Assembly: GCA_045593325.1 (NCBI GenBank)
Contig: JAZNWL010000033.1
Span: forward strand, 1 to 39,709
DNA length: 39,709 bases
Direction of reading: 5' to 3'
DNA from: UMGS1484 sp045593325
Lineage (GTDB): Bacteria > Bacillota > Clostridia > Oscillospirales > Acutalibacteraceae
Below the pieces are notes generated by a model. That model was not told the origin of the DNA and made no database searches. It worked only from the letters and a program-made list of their open reading frames with translations. This document shows positions 32,911 through 39,652 of the stretch, one piece after another. Within the stretch, counting starts at the first letter, position 1. Every line of letters begins with the position of its first letter. The position numbers and the translations under genes are program-made.

Positions 32911-34308
32911 TTACTTACCCTCCGTTTTCACATCTTGGTTTATTTGCTCCAACCAAACGGGAGATACCCCGCCCGGCCGAAAGGATAGTTTTCCTTTGTT
33001 CCCAATGAGTTCCAGTCCGTAGAACACAAGGGCAAACACCACTGTCATTAAAGGATATAAATAATCCACAAAACCACCCAGCAATGCGGTGGTGAAATTG
33101 ATGAAGAAAATTAAATAAATCACCATCATGGCGGGGGTTTTTCGGTGTTTCACCACAAAGCAGGTACAGGCGGAATAAATGCCCCCCACAATTACGGGAG
33201 CAACCGCCACCCCGGCAACACCCCAGTTTGCCCAGGCTTCCGCGGCAAAAATGGAGTTCATAACCCCGGCAATGCCTTGGGAAACCGCCGCCTGGTTGTA
33301 AATATTCATCACAATGCCCCCGGAACGCACCCAGGAATCGGTGATGCCCAAGAAGTCGGCAAACAAGGTGGGCAGGCTGGCACCTTCCAAAAAGGGGTGA
33401 ACCTCCGGAAAGGCGTCCACGTGCAGGAACATGGTGGCGATCTGGGTCATAAAGATCCGCCCCCCGGGTCCGCTGGAAATGGTGAACAAATCGCCGCTGT
33501 AACCGCTGACAACGTAATAGAAAAAGAATACCGCAACACAGCCTACCGCCCCAACGATTCCCAGGGCTTTCAGGCTTTTGATGTTGCCCATCAGCACCTC
33601 TAAAACGTATAGATAAATGATATAATACACCACAGGTGCCTTTTCAAAATTATAGGTTTTTACAATCACCGAAGCCACAAACAGAATGGCAAATACGATC
33701 ATCCATTTGGGTTCCTTGGTTTTCCGCATGTAAATATAAGCAACGTAAGAAACCAAAGGGGTTAAGGTGCACATGACAACGTCCCGAATGTAGCTGTTTC
33801 CCGTAAACCCTCTGGTATCCTGGATTCGCATCAGGTTCAATTCATCGGCAGACTTGGTAAGATACGCCAGGGGCGGGAAATACCCCATGGTTCGGAACAC
33901 GTAAATCATGGATGTCAGCGCAACCGCCGTGAGCACCACCACCGTGGCAAACACCGCATGACTGCTTCCCTGCCAAAGGGTGTCCTTCTTTAAATAAGAA
34001 ACGTATTCCTTTTTCATATTTTTTACACCCAGCAATATGTTGCACACCCATATGGTCAAGGGCAACATGAGAATGGTGTAACATAAGATCATGTAAGTTT
34101 TATCAATGGCAGATTCGGACACTTTCTGAATTAAATAGTGATTGCGGAACCCGCAAAACACACAGGATGCCCCGATAAAAGCAAAAATTAAAATCATGTA
34201 GTAGGAAAAAGAGGTCATATTCAATTTTTTTACACTCAGGGTGCCTGCCGCTTTATAAAACAAAAAGGTGAACAGAATAAACACTGCCGCAACAATAAAA
34301 AATCGCAT
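32911..34308 (-). CDS. Polytopic membrane protein, O-antigen/exopolysaccharide polymerase-like
   Basis: This 465-residue protein has about eleven or twelve membrane segments and a large outer loop between the late segments (about 290-370, YSGDLFTISSGPGGRIFMTQ), a layout like Wzy polymerases. ATG 34308 has GAGAGG upstream. The longer ORF would start inside the -35 box of the promoter and is rejected. The next gene is a Wzz-like protein and the two stop/start codons are adjacent, so the pair fits a Wzy/Wzz polymerisation module. Sequence motifs of Wzy are too weak for certainty. A lipid-linked ligase is an alternative. Confidence 0.6.
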   Translation of the reverse strand: MRFFIVAAVFILFTFLFYKAAGTLSVKKLNMTSFSYYMILIFAFIGASCVFCGFRNHYLIQKVSESAIDKTYMILCYTILMLPLTIWVCNILLGVKNMKKEYVSYLKKDTLWQGSSHAVFATVVVLTAVALTSMIYVFRTMGYFPPLAYLTKSADELNLMRIQDTRGFTGNSYIRDVVMCTLTPLVSYVAYIYMRKTKEPKWMIVFAILFVASVIVKTYNFEKAPVVYYIIYLYVLEVLMGNIKSLKALGIVGAVGCVAVFFFYYVVSGYSGDLFTISSGPGGRIFMTQIATMFLHVDAFPEVHPFLEGASLPTLFADFLGITDSWVRSGGIVMNIYNQAAVSQGIAGVMNSIFAAEAWANWGVAGVAVAPVIVGGIYSACTCFVVKHRKTPAMMVIYLIFFINFTTALLGGFVDYLYPLMTVVFALVFYGLELIGNKGKLSFRPGGVSPVWLEQINQDVKTEGK

Positions 34309-34357
34309 TGCCCTCTCCTTTCCTTTAGGAACATACATATACCCAGTATACAAATGC

Positions 34358-34386
34358 ATTATACCCTCATTGGCGAATTTTGTCAA
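34358..34386 (-). promoter_or_regulatory. Consensus sigma-A promoter of the polymerase/Wzz pair
   Basis: TTGACA (34386-34381) and TATAAT (34363-34358) have a 17-base spacer on the minus strand, a perfect consensus pair. Confidence 0.9.
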
Positions 34387-34421
34387 CTCGCTCCCCTTTT
34401 GAAGAATTTTTTTGAAATCAC

Positions 34422-34450
34422 TTGCAATTTCCGGGGATTTTCGTTACTAT
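34422..34450 (+). promoter_or_regulatory. Promoter of the small membrane protein gene
   Basis: TTGCAA (34422-34427) and TACTAT (34445-34450) have a 17-base spacer, 38 bases before the GTG start. It is divergent from the polymerase promoter. Confidence 0.55.
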
Positions 34451-34487
34451 ATTTCCGTAAATACCTGTTCTAAAAGGAGTTTTTTCG

Positions 34488-34811
34488 GTGAAATATGATA
34501 AATACGGCGACCCCATTGTTGAAACCTTAAGCAAACCCAACACCAAAACCAAAGCGGCGTTTTTGGTTATGATTGCCATTCAGTTGTTGCTGATCCTACT
34601 GAACGTGCTGGTCATTGTCATTCCCATGCTGAATTTGTACCTTTGTTTTGTTACCGCACCCATTTACATTTTTATGTATATCACCTTTTTGAAGGGATAT
34701 ACCAACCAAAAAGATGCGGTGATTTTACCCAGCTATTGTAAAGTCGCCAAAATCCTCAGCCCTGTTTTGTACCTGCTCATCACCCTGTTGGCTGTGTTCA
34801 GCGGGATGTAG
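34488..34811 (+). CDS. Small membrane protein, unknown
   Basis: This 107-residue protein has a short hydrophilic N-terminus (MKYDKYGDPIVETLSKPNTK) followed by three or four membrane segments (about 23-48, 50-70 and 85-105). The start is GTG at 34488 with AAAGGAG eight bases upstream. No ATG start is available at the right place. It is transcribed alone between its own promoter and a terminator. I do not recognise a family. Confidence 0.7.
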   Translation: MKYDKYGDPIVETLSKPNTKTKAAFLVMIAIQLLLILLNVLVIVIPMLNLYLCFVTAPIYIFMYITFLKGYTNQKDAVILPSYCKVAKILSPVLYLLITLLAVFSGM

Positions 34812-34833
34812 GTCAACACAATTAACTGATAAG

Positions 34834-34876
34834 AAAAGGTGTTTTGCGAGAAACTCTCCCACAAAACACCTTTTTT
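34834..34876. terminator. Bidirectional terminator between the small membrane protein gene and spoVT
   Basis: AAAAGGTGTTTTG (34834-34846) pairs perfectly with CAAAACACCTTTT (34862-34874), followed by TT on the plus strand and by T-rich sequence on the minus strand. It ends both convergent genes. Confidence 0.9.
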
Positions 34877-34877
34877 G

Positions 34878-35420
34878 TTATTCTTCCATCTGTCTTCCTA
34901 AAAAAGCTGCCGCCACTTGAGTGAGCTTAATGTCCACCTCATCGGGAACCGCACCGGTTTCGGAAGCCATCATACAAACCGCACCTACAATGTCTCCCGC
35001 CGCCAGAATGGGCACCGCCACCCCTGCGTTGCGGTCCACCCCTTCCAAGGGGCAAAACCGCCGTTGATTTCCAGGCGTGAGCACATAATTTTTCCGCCCA
35101 TCCATGAGTTCTTCCAGTTCCGGGGAGATCCGCCGTTCCAGCACTTCCCGTTTGGAAATCCCCGAAGCCGCCACACACGCGTCACGGTCACACACGATCA
35201 CAGGAAGGTTGGTTCCCTTCACCAATACCTCGGCATATTGCGCCGCAAAGTTGGCAAGTTCCCCAATGGGCGAATATTTCTTGAAGATCACGTCCCCGTC
35301 ATTGCTGGTAAAAATTTCCAAGGGGTCCCCCTCACGAATCCGCATGGTGCGGCGGATTTCTTTGGGGATAACTACCCTTCCTAAATCGTCGATTCTACGA
35401 ACTATTCCTGTTGCTTTCAT
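34878..35420 (-). CDS. spoVT: Stage V sporulation protein T, forespore transcription regulator
   Basis: SpoVT tunes sigma-G-dependent genes in the forespore. The 180-residue protein has an AbrB-type swapped-hairpin DNA-binding domain (1-48, MKATGIVRRIDDLGRVVIPK then RRTMRIREGDPLEIF) and a C-terminal GAF-like domain (about 55-178) with VICDRDACVAASG. ATG 35420 matches all SpoVT N-termini, with GGGAG ten bases upstream. The ORF running on for another 80 codons crosses the promoter and a palindrome and is not coding. A sigma-G-like promoter lies about 125-150 bases upstream. The gene proves a spore-forming host. Its first ten codons are duplicated at 36807-36836. Confidence 0.95.
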   Translation of the reverse strand: MKATGIVRRIDDLGRVVIPKEIRRTMRIREGDPLEIFTSNDGDVIFKKYSPIGELANFAAQYAEVLVKGTNLPVIVCDRDACVAASGISKREVLERRISPELEELMDGRKNYVLTPGNQRRFCPLEGVDRNAGVAVPILAAGDIVGAVCMMASETGAVPDEVDIKLTQVAAAFLGRQMEE

Positions 35421-35452
35421 ATATAAATCAATCTCCCTCTTAAAATGATATC

Positions 35453-35521
35453 GTAGGGCGGGGGCTTGCTCCCGCCGTTTTTCGTGCGGACGTTGGCGGC
35501 GGGAGTAAACCCCCGCCCTAC
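35453..35521. repeat. GC-rich imperfect palindromic repeat, REP/MITE-like
   Basis: The left arm (35453-35477, GTAGGGCGGGGGCTTGCTCC then CGCCG) and the right arm (35495-35521, ending CCCCCGCCCTAC) are imperfect inverted copies around a 17-base loop. It lies in the 5' untranslated region of spoVT. The related sequence at 36837-36859 has no such element, so it behaves as an insertion. Confidence 0.75.
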
Positions 35522-35543
35522 ATAAATTTTCAAATTGTGTTGT

Positions 35544-35572
35544 TATTATCTGTAATTGTGGGAGATTTATAC
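35544..35572 (-). promoter_or_regulatory. Sigma-G-like promoter of spoVT
   Basis: On the minus strand GTATA (35572-35568) and GATAATA (35550-35544, one mismatch to CATNNTA) have a 17-base spacer. SpoVT is sigma-G controlled in Bacillus. The same geometry is kept in copy 2 (36900-36872). Confidence 0.5.
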
Positions 35573-35579
35573 TGCAATA

Positions 35580-35608
35580 TTTACTTTTGAAATGAAATGT
35601 GATAGAAT
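35580..35608 (+). promoter_or_regulatory. Promoter of unknown gene A
   Basis: TTTACT (35580-35585) and TAGAAT (35603-35608) have a 17-base spacer. It is the homologue of the copy 2 promoter (TTTACT/TATAAT), but with a weaker -10. Confidence 0.5.
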
Positions 35609-35707
35609 AAATTGATAAGACATTTTTGAAAGTAAGTTGAAAGAAATCTATTAGATACAAATAAACCGAGAGAGGAATCTTCTGCAGAAAGGCTAAGTGT
35701 TATTGTT

Positions 35708-36619
35708 ATGAGAATGTTATCAAAAGTTCAGTTTGCGAAAATGAACGAATGGATGCAAGTAAATGCCCGCCCATATGATCGAGCAAAATGGAATTATCTT
35801 TTTAACGGTGGTTCAAAAGGACAGATCGTGGAAGAGATGCTGAAATATCAGAATACAGATGGTGGAATGGGCAGTGGCTTTGAAGCGGATGTGCTTTGCC
35901 CATTATCAGCTGCAATTCCGACTGCAGAAGCAATTTTCCAAGCATATGAATATGATCTTGATTGTTCTTCTGAATGGTTTAAAACTATATTGGCTTATTT
36001 TGAAAACTCGGTTCAGGATATACCGAAATATTGGGAAGATAGTCCCAAGGAAGCAATGGATTATCCTCACGCGCCGTGGTGGAACTATGCACCTTGTACC
36101 GTATTCAACCCTAATCCATGTGCTGTTGTCGCTTCAGCGTTTATCCGTTACGGAACAGAGAGTCAAAGAGAACTCGGATATAAAATAGCGGATGATTGCT
36201 TTGCACTCCTTTTGAGCAATGATTTCTGTGGAGATCACGATTCATTGAATATACAAGCATTGGTTCATCAGCTTCTGCAAATCAACTCCCCTCTTATAAC
36301 TAATGAAATACTGTCATCTATGCGCAGAAGAATTCTTGATAACACTTGCTTTGACACAAACAATTATAATGGATATTATTTTACTCCGCTGGATTTCGTA
36401 TCATCCCCCTCTTCCATTTGGTATGACGATGTAAAGCACGGAATTGAACAAACTTTCGATTTTTGGTTTGACAATATCAATGAACAAGGTGTATGGAACC
36501 CTAACTTCTCTTGGGGAATTGATAGCGATGTTTCTCGGCAGGTTACTGAGAATTGGAAAGGATATATTACCGTGAAGAGAGCAAAGATATTACTTAATTT
36601 TGATAGGATTGAAAAGTAA
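35708..36619 (+). CDS. Unknown protein A (303 residues), cargo of first cassette
   Basis: This is a soluble protein with no signal peptide or membrane segment. YQNTDGGMGSGFEADV (about 47-62) recalls the QW-type motif of alpha/alpha-toroid proteins such as terpene cyclases and prenyltransferases, but it occurs once and no catalytic motif was found. Tryptophan, Asn and Asp are frequent toward the C-terminus (NPNFSWGIDSD). Base composition is clearly richer in A/T than in the operons on the left. The ATG at 35708 has only a weak AAAGG upstream, and the ATG at 35714 is an alternative. The promoter block in front and the hairpin element behind are homologous to those around the next gene. The function is unknown. 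Confidence 0.7.
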   Translation: MRMLSKVQFAKMNEWMQVNARPYDRAKWNYLFNGGSKGQIVEEMLKYQNTDGGMGSGFEADVLCPLSAAIPTAEAIFQAYEYDLDCSSEWFKTILAYFENSVQDIPKYWEDSPKEAMDYPHAPWWNYAPCTVFNPNPCAVVASAFIRYGTESQRELGYKIADDCFALLLSNDFCGDHDSLNIQALVHQLLQINSPLITNEILSSMRRRILDNTCFDTNNYNGYYFTPLDFVSSPSSIWYDDVKHGIEQTFDFWFDNINEQGVWNPNFSWGIDSDVSRQVTENWKGYITVKRAKILLNFDRIEK

Positions 36620-36651
36620 TATCCATTATGTACACAATTAATAAACGAATG

Positions 36652-36688
36652 TAGCAACAGCGAGGTGAAATTCACCTCGCTGTTGCTA
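36652..36688 (+). terminator. Perfect 16-pair hairpin after unknown gene A
   Basis: TAGCAACAGCGAGGTG (36652-36667) is perfectly complementary to 36673-36688 around a five-base loop. The T tract is poor, but the position 30 bases after the stop codon and the matching hairpin after gene B suggest a terminator. Confidence 0.65.
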
Positions 36689-36795
36689 TGTATAAAAACC
36701 GTCCAAAACCCGTTTTCAACACCAATGCGTTCAATGGGGCAAACCAACGAAAACCCTAGTGCTTATGCGGGTTTCAGTCGGTTTGCCCTATTATA
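36681..36795. repeat. Downstream hairpin element, copy 1
   Basis: It is similar to 37353-37466 (by eye about four of five positions in aligned parts). Shared blocks are TTGCTATGTATAAAA, CCAAAACC, CGAAAACCCTAGTG, TTATGCGGGTTT and CGGTTTGCCCTATTATA. It folds by itself: outer arms of 13 pairs (36733-36745 with 36780-36792), an inner stem AAACCC/GGGTTT (36751-36756, 36769-36774) and a loop TAGTGCTTATGC. The outer arms differ from copy 2 but still pair. Confidence 0.75.
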
Positions 36796-36806
36796 ACGCA
36801 TTCCTC

Positions 36807-36836
36807 TATTCTACGAACTATTCCAGTTGCTTTCAT
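36807..36836 (-). pseudogene. spoVT 5' remnant (ten codons)
   Basis: Reading from ATG 36836 on the minus strand gives MKATGIVRRI, identical to the first ten residues of SpoVT, then unrelated codons and a stop after 21 residues. 36809-36841 matches 35393-35425 at 32 of 33 positions. It is a duplicated and truncated start, with the upstream region still attached. Confidence 0.85.
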
Positions 36837-36858
36837 ATATACATTTCTCCTTAAATTA

Positions 36859-36937
36859 CAAATTGTGTTGTTATTATCTGTATTTTGAGGAGATTTATAC
36901 TGCAACAATTTACTTTTTAAGTTTGTTATGATATAAT
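36859..36937. repeat. Upstream flank, copy 2: divergent promoter block
   Basis: This is the homologue of 35531-35608 with a 24-base identical start. It keeps the sigma-G-like pair on the minus strand (GTATA 36900-36896, GATAATA 36878-36872, 17-base spacer), now facing only the spoVT stub. Confidence 0.8.
36909..36937 (+). promoter_or_regulatory. Promoter of unknown gene B
   Basis: TTTACT (36909-36914) and TATAAT (36932-36937) have a 17-base spacer, with AAGGAGGT and a GTG start about 15-30 bases downstream. Confidence 0.65.
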
Positions 36938-36967
36938 GAATTAATAATAAATAAGGAGGTCTTTATT

Positions 36968-37330
36968 GTGTTTGTTATGTCGCAAGAACCAATTCCAAAC
37001 GTGAGTGCATCAGAAGTAAGGGCTTATTTTGCAGATAAGAAAACCGAGAAGGACCTGGCTGATGCTTTTGCAGTAGCAAGCAACAAGTTTTGGTGGGTTG
37101 AAGATAATGAATACGATCATGAAGAAGGAACTCCCGAACATAAAATGGCGTGTGCCATTACTGATGAGTGGGGCAATTTAATGGATGAGTATAAAAAAAG
37201 AATTTTTGAGATATTAACAAATGAAGGTGTCACTATTCCCTCAAAAGGTCAAAGAGAAGTATTAAAACCTTTTATGGCACGGTTTGGATATATTGATGGT
37301 AATGGTTGGTGGATAAAAGAGGATAAGTAA
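36968..37330 (+). CDS. Unknown protein B (120 residues), cargo of second cassette
   Basis: This small acidic soluble protein is rich in Trp, Asp and Glu (KFWWVEDNEYDHEEG, then GNGWWIKEDK at the end). It shows no membrane segment and no known motif. Its size and acidity would fit an immunity or adaptor protein, but this is only an impression. The start is probably GTG 36968, eight bases after a full AAGGAGGT. The ATG at 36977 is too far from it. It shares no similarity with unknown protein A, although both genes have homologous flanks. Base composition is as A/T-rich as that of gene A. Confidence 0.7.
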   Translation: MFVMSQEPIPNVSASEVRAYFADKKTEKDLADAFAVASNKFWWVEDNEYDHEEGTPEHKMACAITDEWGNLMDEYKKRIFEILTNEGVTIPSKGQREVLKPFMARFGYIDGNGWWIKEDK

Positions 37331-37356
37331 AGCGAGGTGAAATTTACCTCGCTTTT
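37331..37356 (+). terminator. Hairpin terminator after unknown gene B
   Basis: AGCGAGGT (37331-37338) pairs with ACCTCGCT (37345-37352), followed by TTTT. It is homologous to the core of the 36652-36688 hairpin. Confidence 0.75.
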
Positions 37357-37466
37357 GCTATGTATAAAACCGCCCAAAACCATAAAATTAGGGGCTTGTG
37401 TTCAATAGGGAAAACCAGCGAAAACCCTAGTGTTTATGCGGGTTTCTGGCGGTTTGCCCTATTATA
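37353..37466. repeat. Downstream hairpin element, copy 2
   Basis: It is the homologue of 36681-36795. AATAGGGAAAACC (37404-37416) pairs with GGTTTGCCCTATT (37451-37463, one mismatch). The inner stem AAACCC/GGGTTT (37422-37427, 37440-37445) closes a loop TAGTGTTTATGC. A further AAACCGCC near 37367 can pair with GGCGGTTT near 37448. The element ends 40 bases before the trkA stop. Confidence 0.75.
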
Positions 37467-37505
37467 TTCAAACGGAAGTATGCTTATTAATTCTTCCTCA
37501 CAACA

Positions 37506-38156
37506 TTATTTCAATTTTTTCAATTTTATTGTATTGGCAATAACTATAAGTTGCATTCCTTTTTCAAGAGGGAGTGCAGGATCGACCGTTGTGCTGATTT
37601 TATCACTATTTCGTATTGCAACCACGTTAATGGAATATTTTTTGCGAAGGCTGAGTTCTATCAAGGTTTTACCAACCCACTCATCTCTTACATCGATTTC
37701 TACCATAGACACTTGATCGGAAAGCTCTATCATTTCCGCAAAGCCTGACGTAAGCAGATTCTTGGCAAGTCTTGTTCCCGATTCTTTTTCGGGGAAAATC
37801 ACTCTGTCGGCACCGACACGGCTTAAAATCCTTTGGTGCATTTCGTTGCCGCATTTCACAATAACGGTGGGCACACCGGCTTCCTTGCAGAGTGTTACCG
37901 CCATAACGCTGGCTTCAAGATTACTTGCCATCGCAACAATAACAACATCGATATTGGATATGCCAAGTCTTTTCATTGCCTCGGGTTCGGTAATGTCGGC
38001 GCATTTGCAAACGGGGATGGTTTCAATTGCGTTGTTAACATTGTTTTGGTCGATATCAACAGCCAAAACCTCTGCGCCGTTATTTACAAGTTCTTCTGCA
38101 ACAGCTTTTCCGTATCTGCCGAGACCTAATACGGCATAGGTTTTATTGATGCTCAT
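37506..38156 (-). CDS. trkA: Potassium uptake regulator, TrkA/KtrA type
   Basis: This is the cytoplasmic gating subunit of a Trk/Ktr potassium channel-transporter. The 216 residues are an RCK (TrkA-N) domain (1-130) with the nucleotide-binding GLGRYGKAVAEEL and the acidic end of strand 2 (VLAVDID), and a TrkA-C domain (about 140-216, with EIDVRDEWVGKTLIELSLRK). It follows the TrkH-like gene by 15 bases in the same operon. The single-RCK length fits KtrA better than the doubled E. coli TrkA. No c-di-AMP riboswitch is seen before the operon, but the TrkA-C domain of such proteins can bind c-di-AMP. Confidence 0.93.
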   Translation of the reverse strand: MSINKTYAVLGLGRYGKAVAEELVNNGAEVLAVDIDQNNVNNAIETIPVCKCADITEPEAMKRLGISNIDVVIVAMASNLEASVMAVTLCKEAGVPTVIVKCGNEMHQRILSRVGADRVIFPEKESGTRLAKNLLTSGFAEMIELSDQVSMVEIDVRDEWVGKTLIELSLRKKYSINVVAIRNSDKISTTVDPALPLEKGMQLIVIANTIKLKKLK

Positions 38157-38171
38157 AAAAATTATCCCTTC

Positions 38172-39530
38172 CTATCCCACGCTGATTTCTACAACGGGGT
38201 TTCTTACAATATTCTGATTATCCTTGCCGCGCTTAAACGCAACCGCAAGCGATATCGGGCCCACTCTGCCGAGATACATTGTTATGATAATAATAAGCTT
38301 ACCGAGACTACCGAGAGATGCCGTAAGATTTCTTGTAAGACCTACGGTTGCGGTAGCACTAACCGTTTCGTAAACGATATCCAATGCGTTTGCATCCGTC
38401 ACCGCTGAGAGCAAAACCGTTGAAGCAAACATAATTATAAAGGACATACAGGTAACGGCAACCGCTTTGCTGACAGCCTGTTTTGTGAGTCTTCTGCCAA
38501 ACACCTCGGTATCCTCTTTGTTGCGAATAGAGGCAATCGCCGCCACAATAATAACGGCAAAGGTCACCGTTTTGATTCCTCCGGCTGTGCCAACGGGTGA
38601 GCCGCCGATAAACATCAAAAGCAAACATACGATAGCGCTTGCATTGGTGAGGTTTTCCTGCGGCACAGTCGCAAAGCCTGCGGTTCTCGTTGTAACCGAT
38701 TGAAACAAGGATGCTTCCATTTTTTGAAGTAAAGTATAATTTCCAATTGTTTTAGGATTGTTATATTCAAATGCAAAAATGAACGCCGCACCCACAAAAA
38801 TCAAAATTAAGGTTGCTGTAATAGCGATTTTACTGTGCAGGGTAAGATCTCTGAAAAATCGCACCTTCTTCGTTCGCGCCTTTTTTAGTACTCTCAGCAC
38901 ATCCCACCAAACGATATAGCCGATACCACCTAAGATAATCAAAGCACACGTAACAATATTGATGATGGGGCTCAATGCATAATCGCAAAGGCTGTTTTCA
39001 GCAATGATATCAATACCCGCATTGCAAAAGGCAGAAACCGAAGTGAACACCGAAATCCATATTCCTTTTACGCCGAACTCAGGTATAAAAACCGTCATAT
39101 AAAGCAGAGCACCGATACATTCTATAATGAGCGTTCCGGTCACAACCTTTTTCACAAACCGAACAAGCCCCGAAAGCGAATTCAGATTAAATGCATCTTG
39201 CAAAAGCAGTCTGTCGCCAATGCCCATTTTCCTGTGCAGAAGTATCATGAGTCCCGACATAATGGTGATAACACCAAGACCGCCGATCTGAATCAATATC
39301 AAAATCACGATCTGCCCGAAAACACTCCAAGAGGAAACGGTCGGTGTTACCACCAAGCCCGTAACGCAGGTGGAGGTGGTTGCGGTGAAAAGCGCATCTA
39401 AAAACGAAGTCGGTTTTCCGTCAGCTGAACTTATGGGAAGCGAAAGTAATACCGCGCCTATCAATATTGTCATTAAAAAGCTCAACAGTATAATATGTGT
39501 TGTAGATACCCTAGTACGCTGTTTTTCCAT
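38172..39530 (-). CDS. trkH: Potassium transporter membrane subunit, TrkH/KtrB family
   Basis: This pore-forming subunit of the potassium uptake system has 452 residues and four M1-P-M2 repeats. The selectivity-filter loops are visible as TSTCVTGLVV, SAFCNAGIDI, TTRTAGFATV and TATVGLTRNL, each with the central glycine. ATG 39530 has GGAGGA eight bases upstream. The 16 extra residues of the longer ORF are rejected. It stands first in a two-gene operon with trkA behind a strong promoter. Its A/T-richer composition differs from the purine region. Confidence 0.93.
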   Translation of the reverse strand: MEKQRTRVSTTHIILLSFLMTILIGAVLLSLPISSADGKPTSFLDALFTATTSTCVTGLVVTPTVSSWSVFGQIVILILIQIGGLGVITIMSGLMILLHRKMGIGDRLLLQDAFNLNSLSGLVRFVKKVVTGTLIIECIGALLYMTVFIPEFGVKGIWISVFTSVSAFCNAGIDIIAENSLCDYALSPIINIVTCALIILGGIGYIVWWDVLRVLKKARTKKVRFFRDLTLHSKIAITATLILIFVGAAFIFAFEYNNPKTIGNYTLLQKMEASLFQSVTTRTAGFATVPQENLTNASAIVCLLLMFIGGSPVGTAGGIKTVTFAVIIVAAIASIRNKEDTEVFGRRLTKQAVSKAVAVTCMSFIIMFASTVLLSAVTDANALDIVYETVSATATVGLTRNLTASLGSLGKLIIIITMYLGRVGPISLAVAFKRGKDNQNIVRNPVVEISVG

Positions 39531-39559
39531 AAATTCATCCTCCACCCTAATTCTACTAT

Positions 39560-39596
39560 AAAAACAAAATGGAACCACTTCCTCTGCAGACAGCTG
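39560..39596 (-). other. Leader hairpin of the potassium uptake operon
   Basis: On the minus strand GGAACCA pairs with TGGTTCC, about 17 bases apart, followed by ATTTTGTTTTT, between promoter and start codon. This could be an attenuator or a chance hairpin. No known riboswitch motif was recognised. Its limits are approximate. Confidence 0.35.
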
Positions 39597-39623
39597 GTTC
39601 CCCTTACATTTATTATTTTAATC

Positions 39624-39652
39624 ATTATAACACACTCTATTATTTTAGTCAA
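39624..39652 (-). promoter_or_regulatory. Promoter of the trkH-trkA operon
   Basis: TTGACT (39652-39647) and TATAAT (39629-39624) have a 17-base spacer on the minus strand, giving a leader of about 85 bases. To the right (39653-39709) nothing further is recognised. Confidence 0.85.

Larger units (their letters stand above)
35531..35608. repeat. Upstream flank, copy 1: divergent promoter block
   Basis: The 24 bases at 35531-35554 are identical to 36859-36882, and similarity continues to about 35608/36937. With 35393-35425 (33 positions, one mismatch to 36809-36841) it forms the upstream flank shared by the two units. It carries a sigma-G-like promoter toward spoVT and a sigma-A-like promoter toward the unknown gene. 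Confidence 0.8.
36620..36967. other. Intergenic: hairpin element copy 1 followed by spoVT stub and promoter block copy 2
   Basis: This stretch without an intact gene holds, in order, a 16-pair hairpin (36652-36688), a second large hairpin (36734-36792), the ten-codon remnant of spoVT on the minus strand (36807-36836) and the second divergent promoter block (36859-36937). Confidence 0.8.

Noticed and set aside
34878..35660. Longer spoVT of 260 codons
   Set aside because: The first 80 codons run through the palindrome and the promoter block. The family N-terminus begins at the ATG at 35420.
36681..37466. Insertion sequence suspected from the duplicated flanks
   Set aside because: No transposase or resolvase is encoded, and the repeats are direct flanks around unrelated genes, not terminal inverted repeats.
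36620..37500. CRISPR-like array suspected from the repeated CGAAAACCCTAGTG blocks
   Set aside because: Only two copies exist, 670 bases apart with a gene between them. No regular spacers and no cas genes were found.
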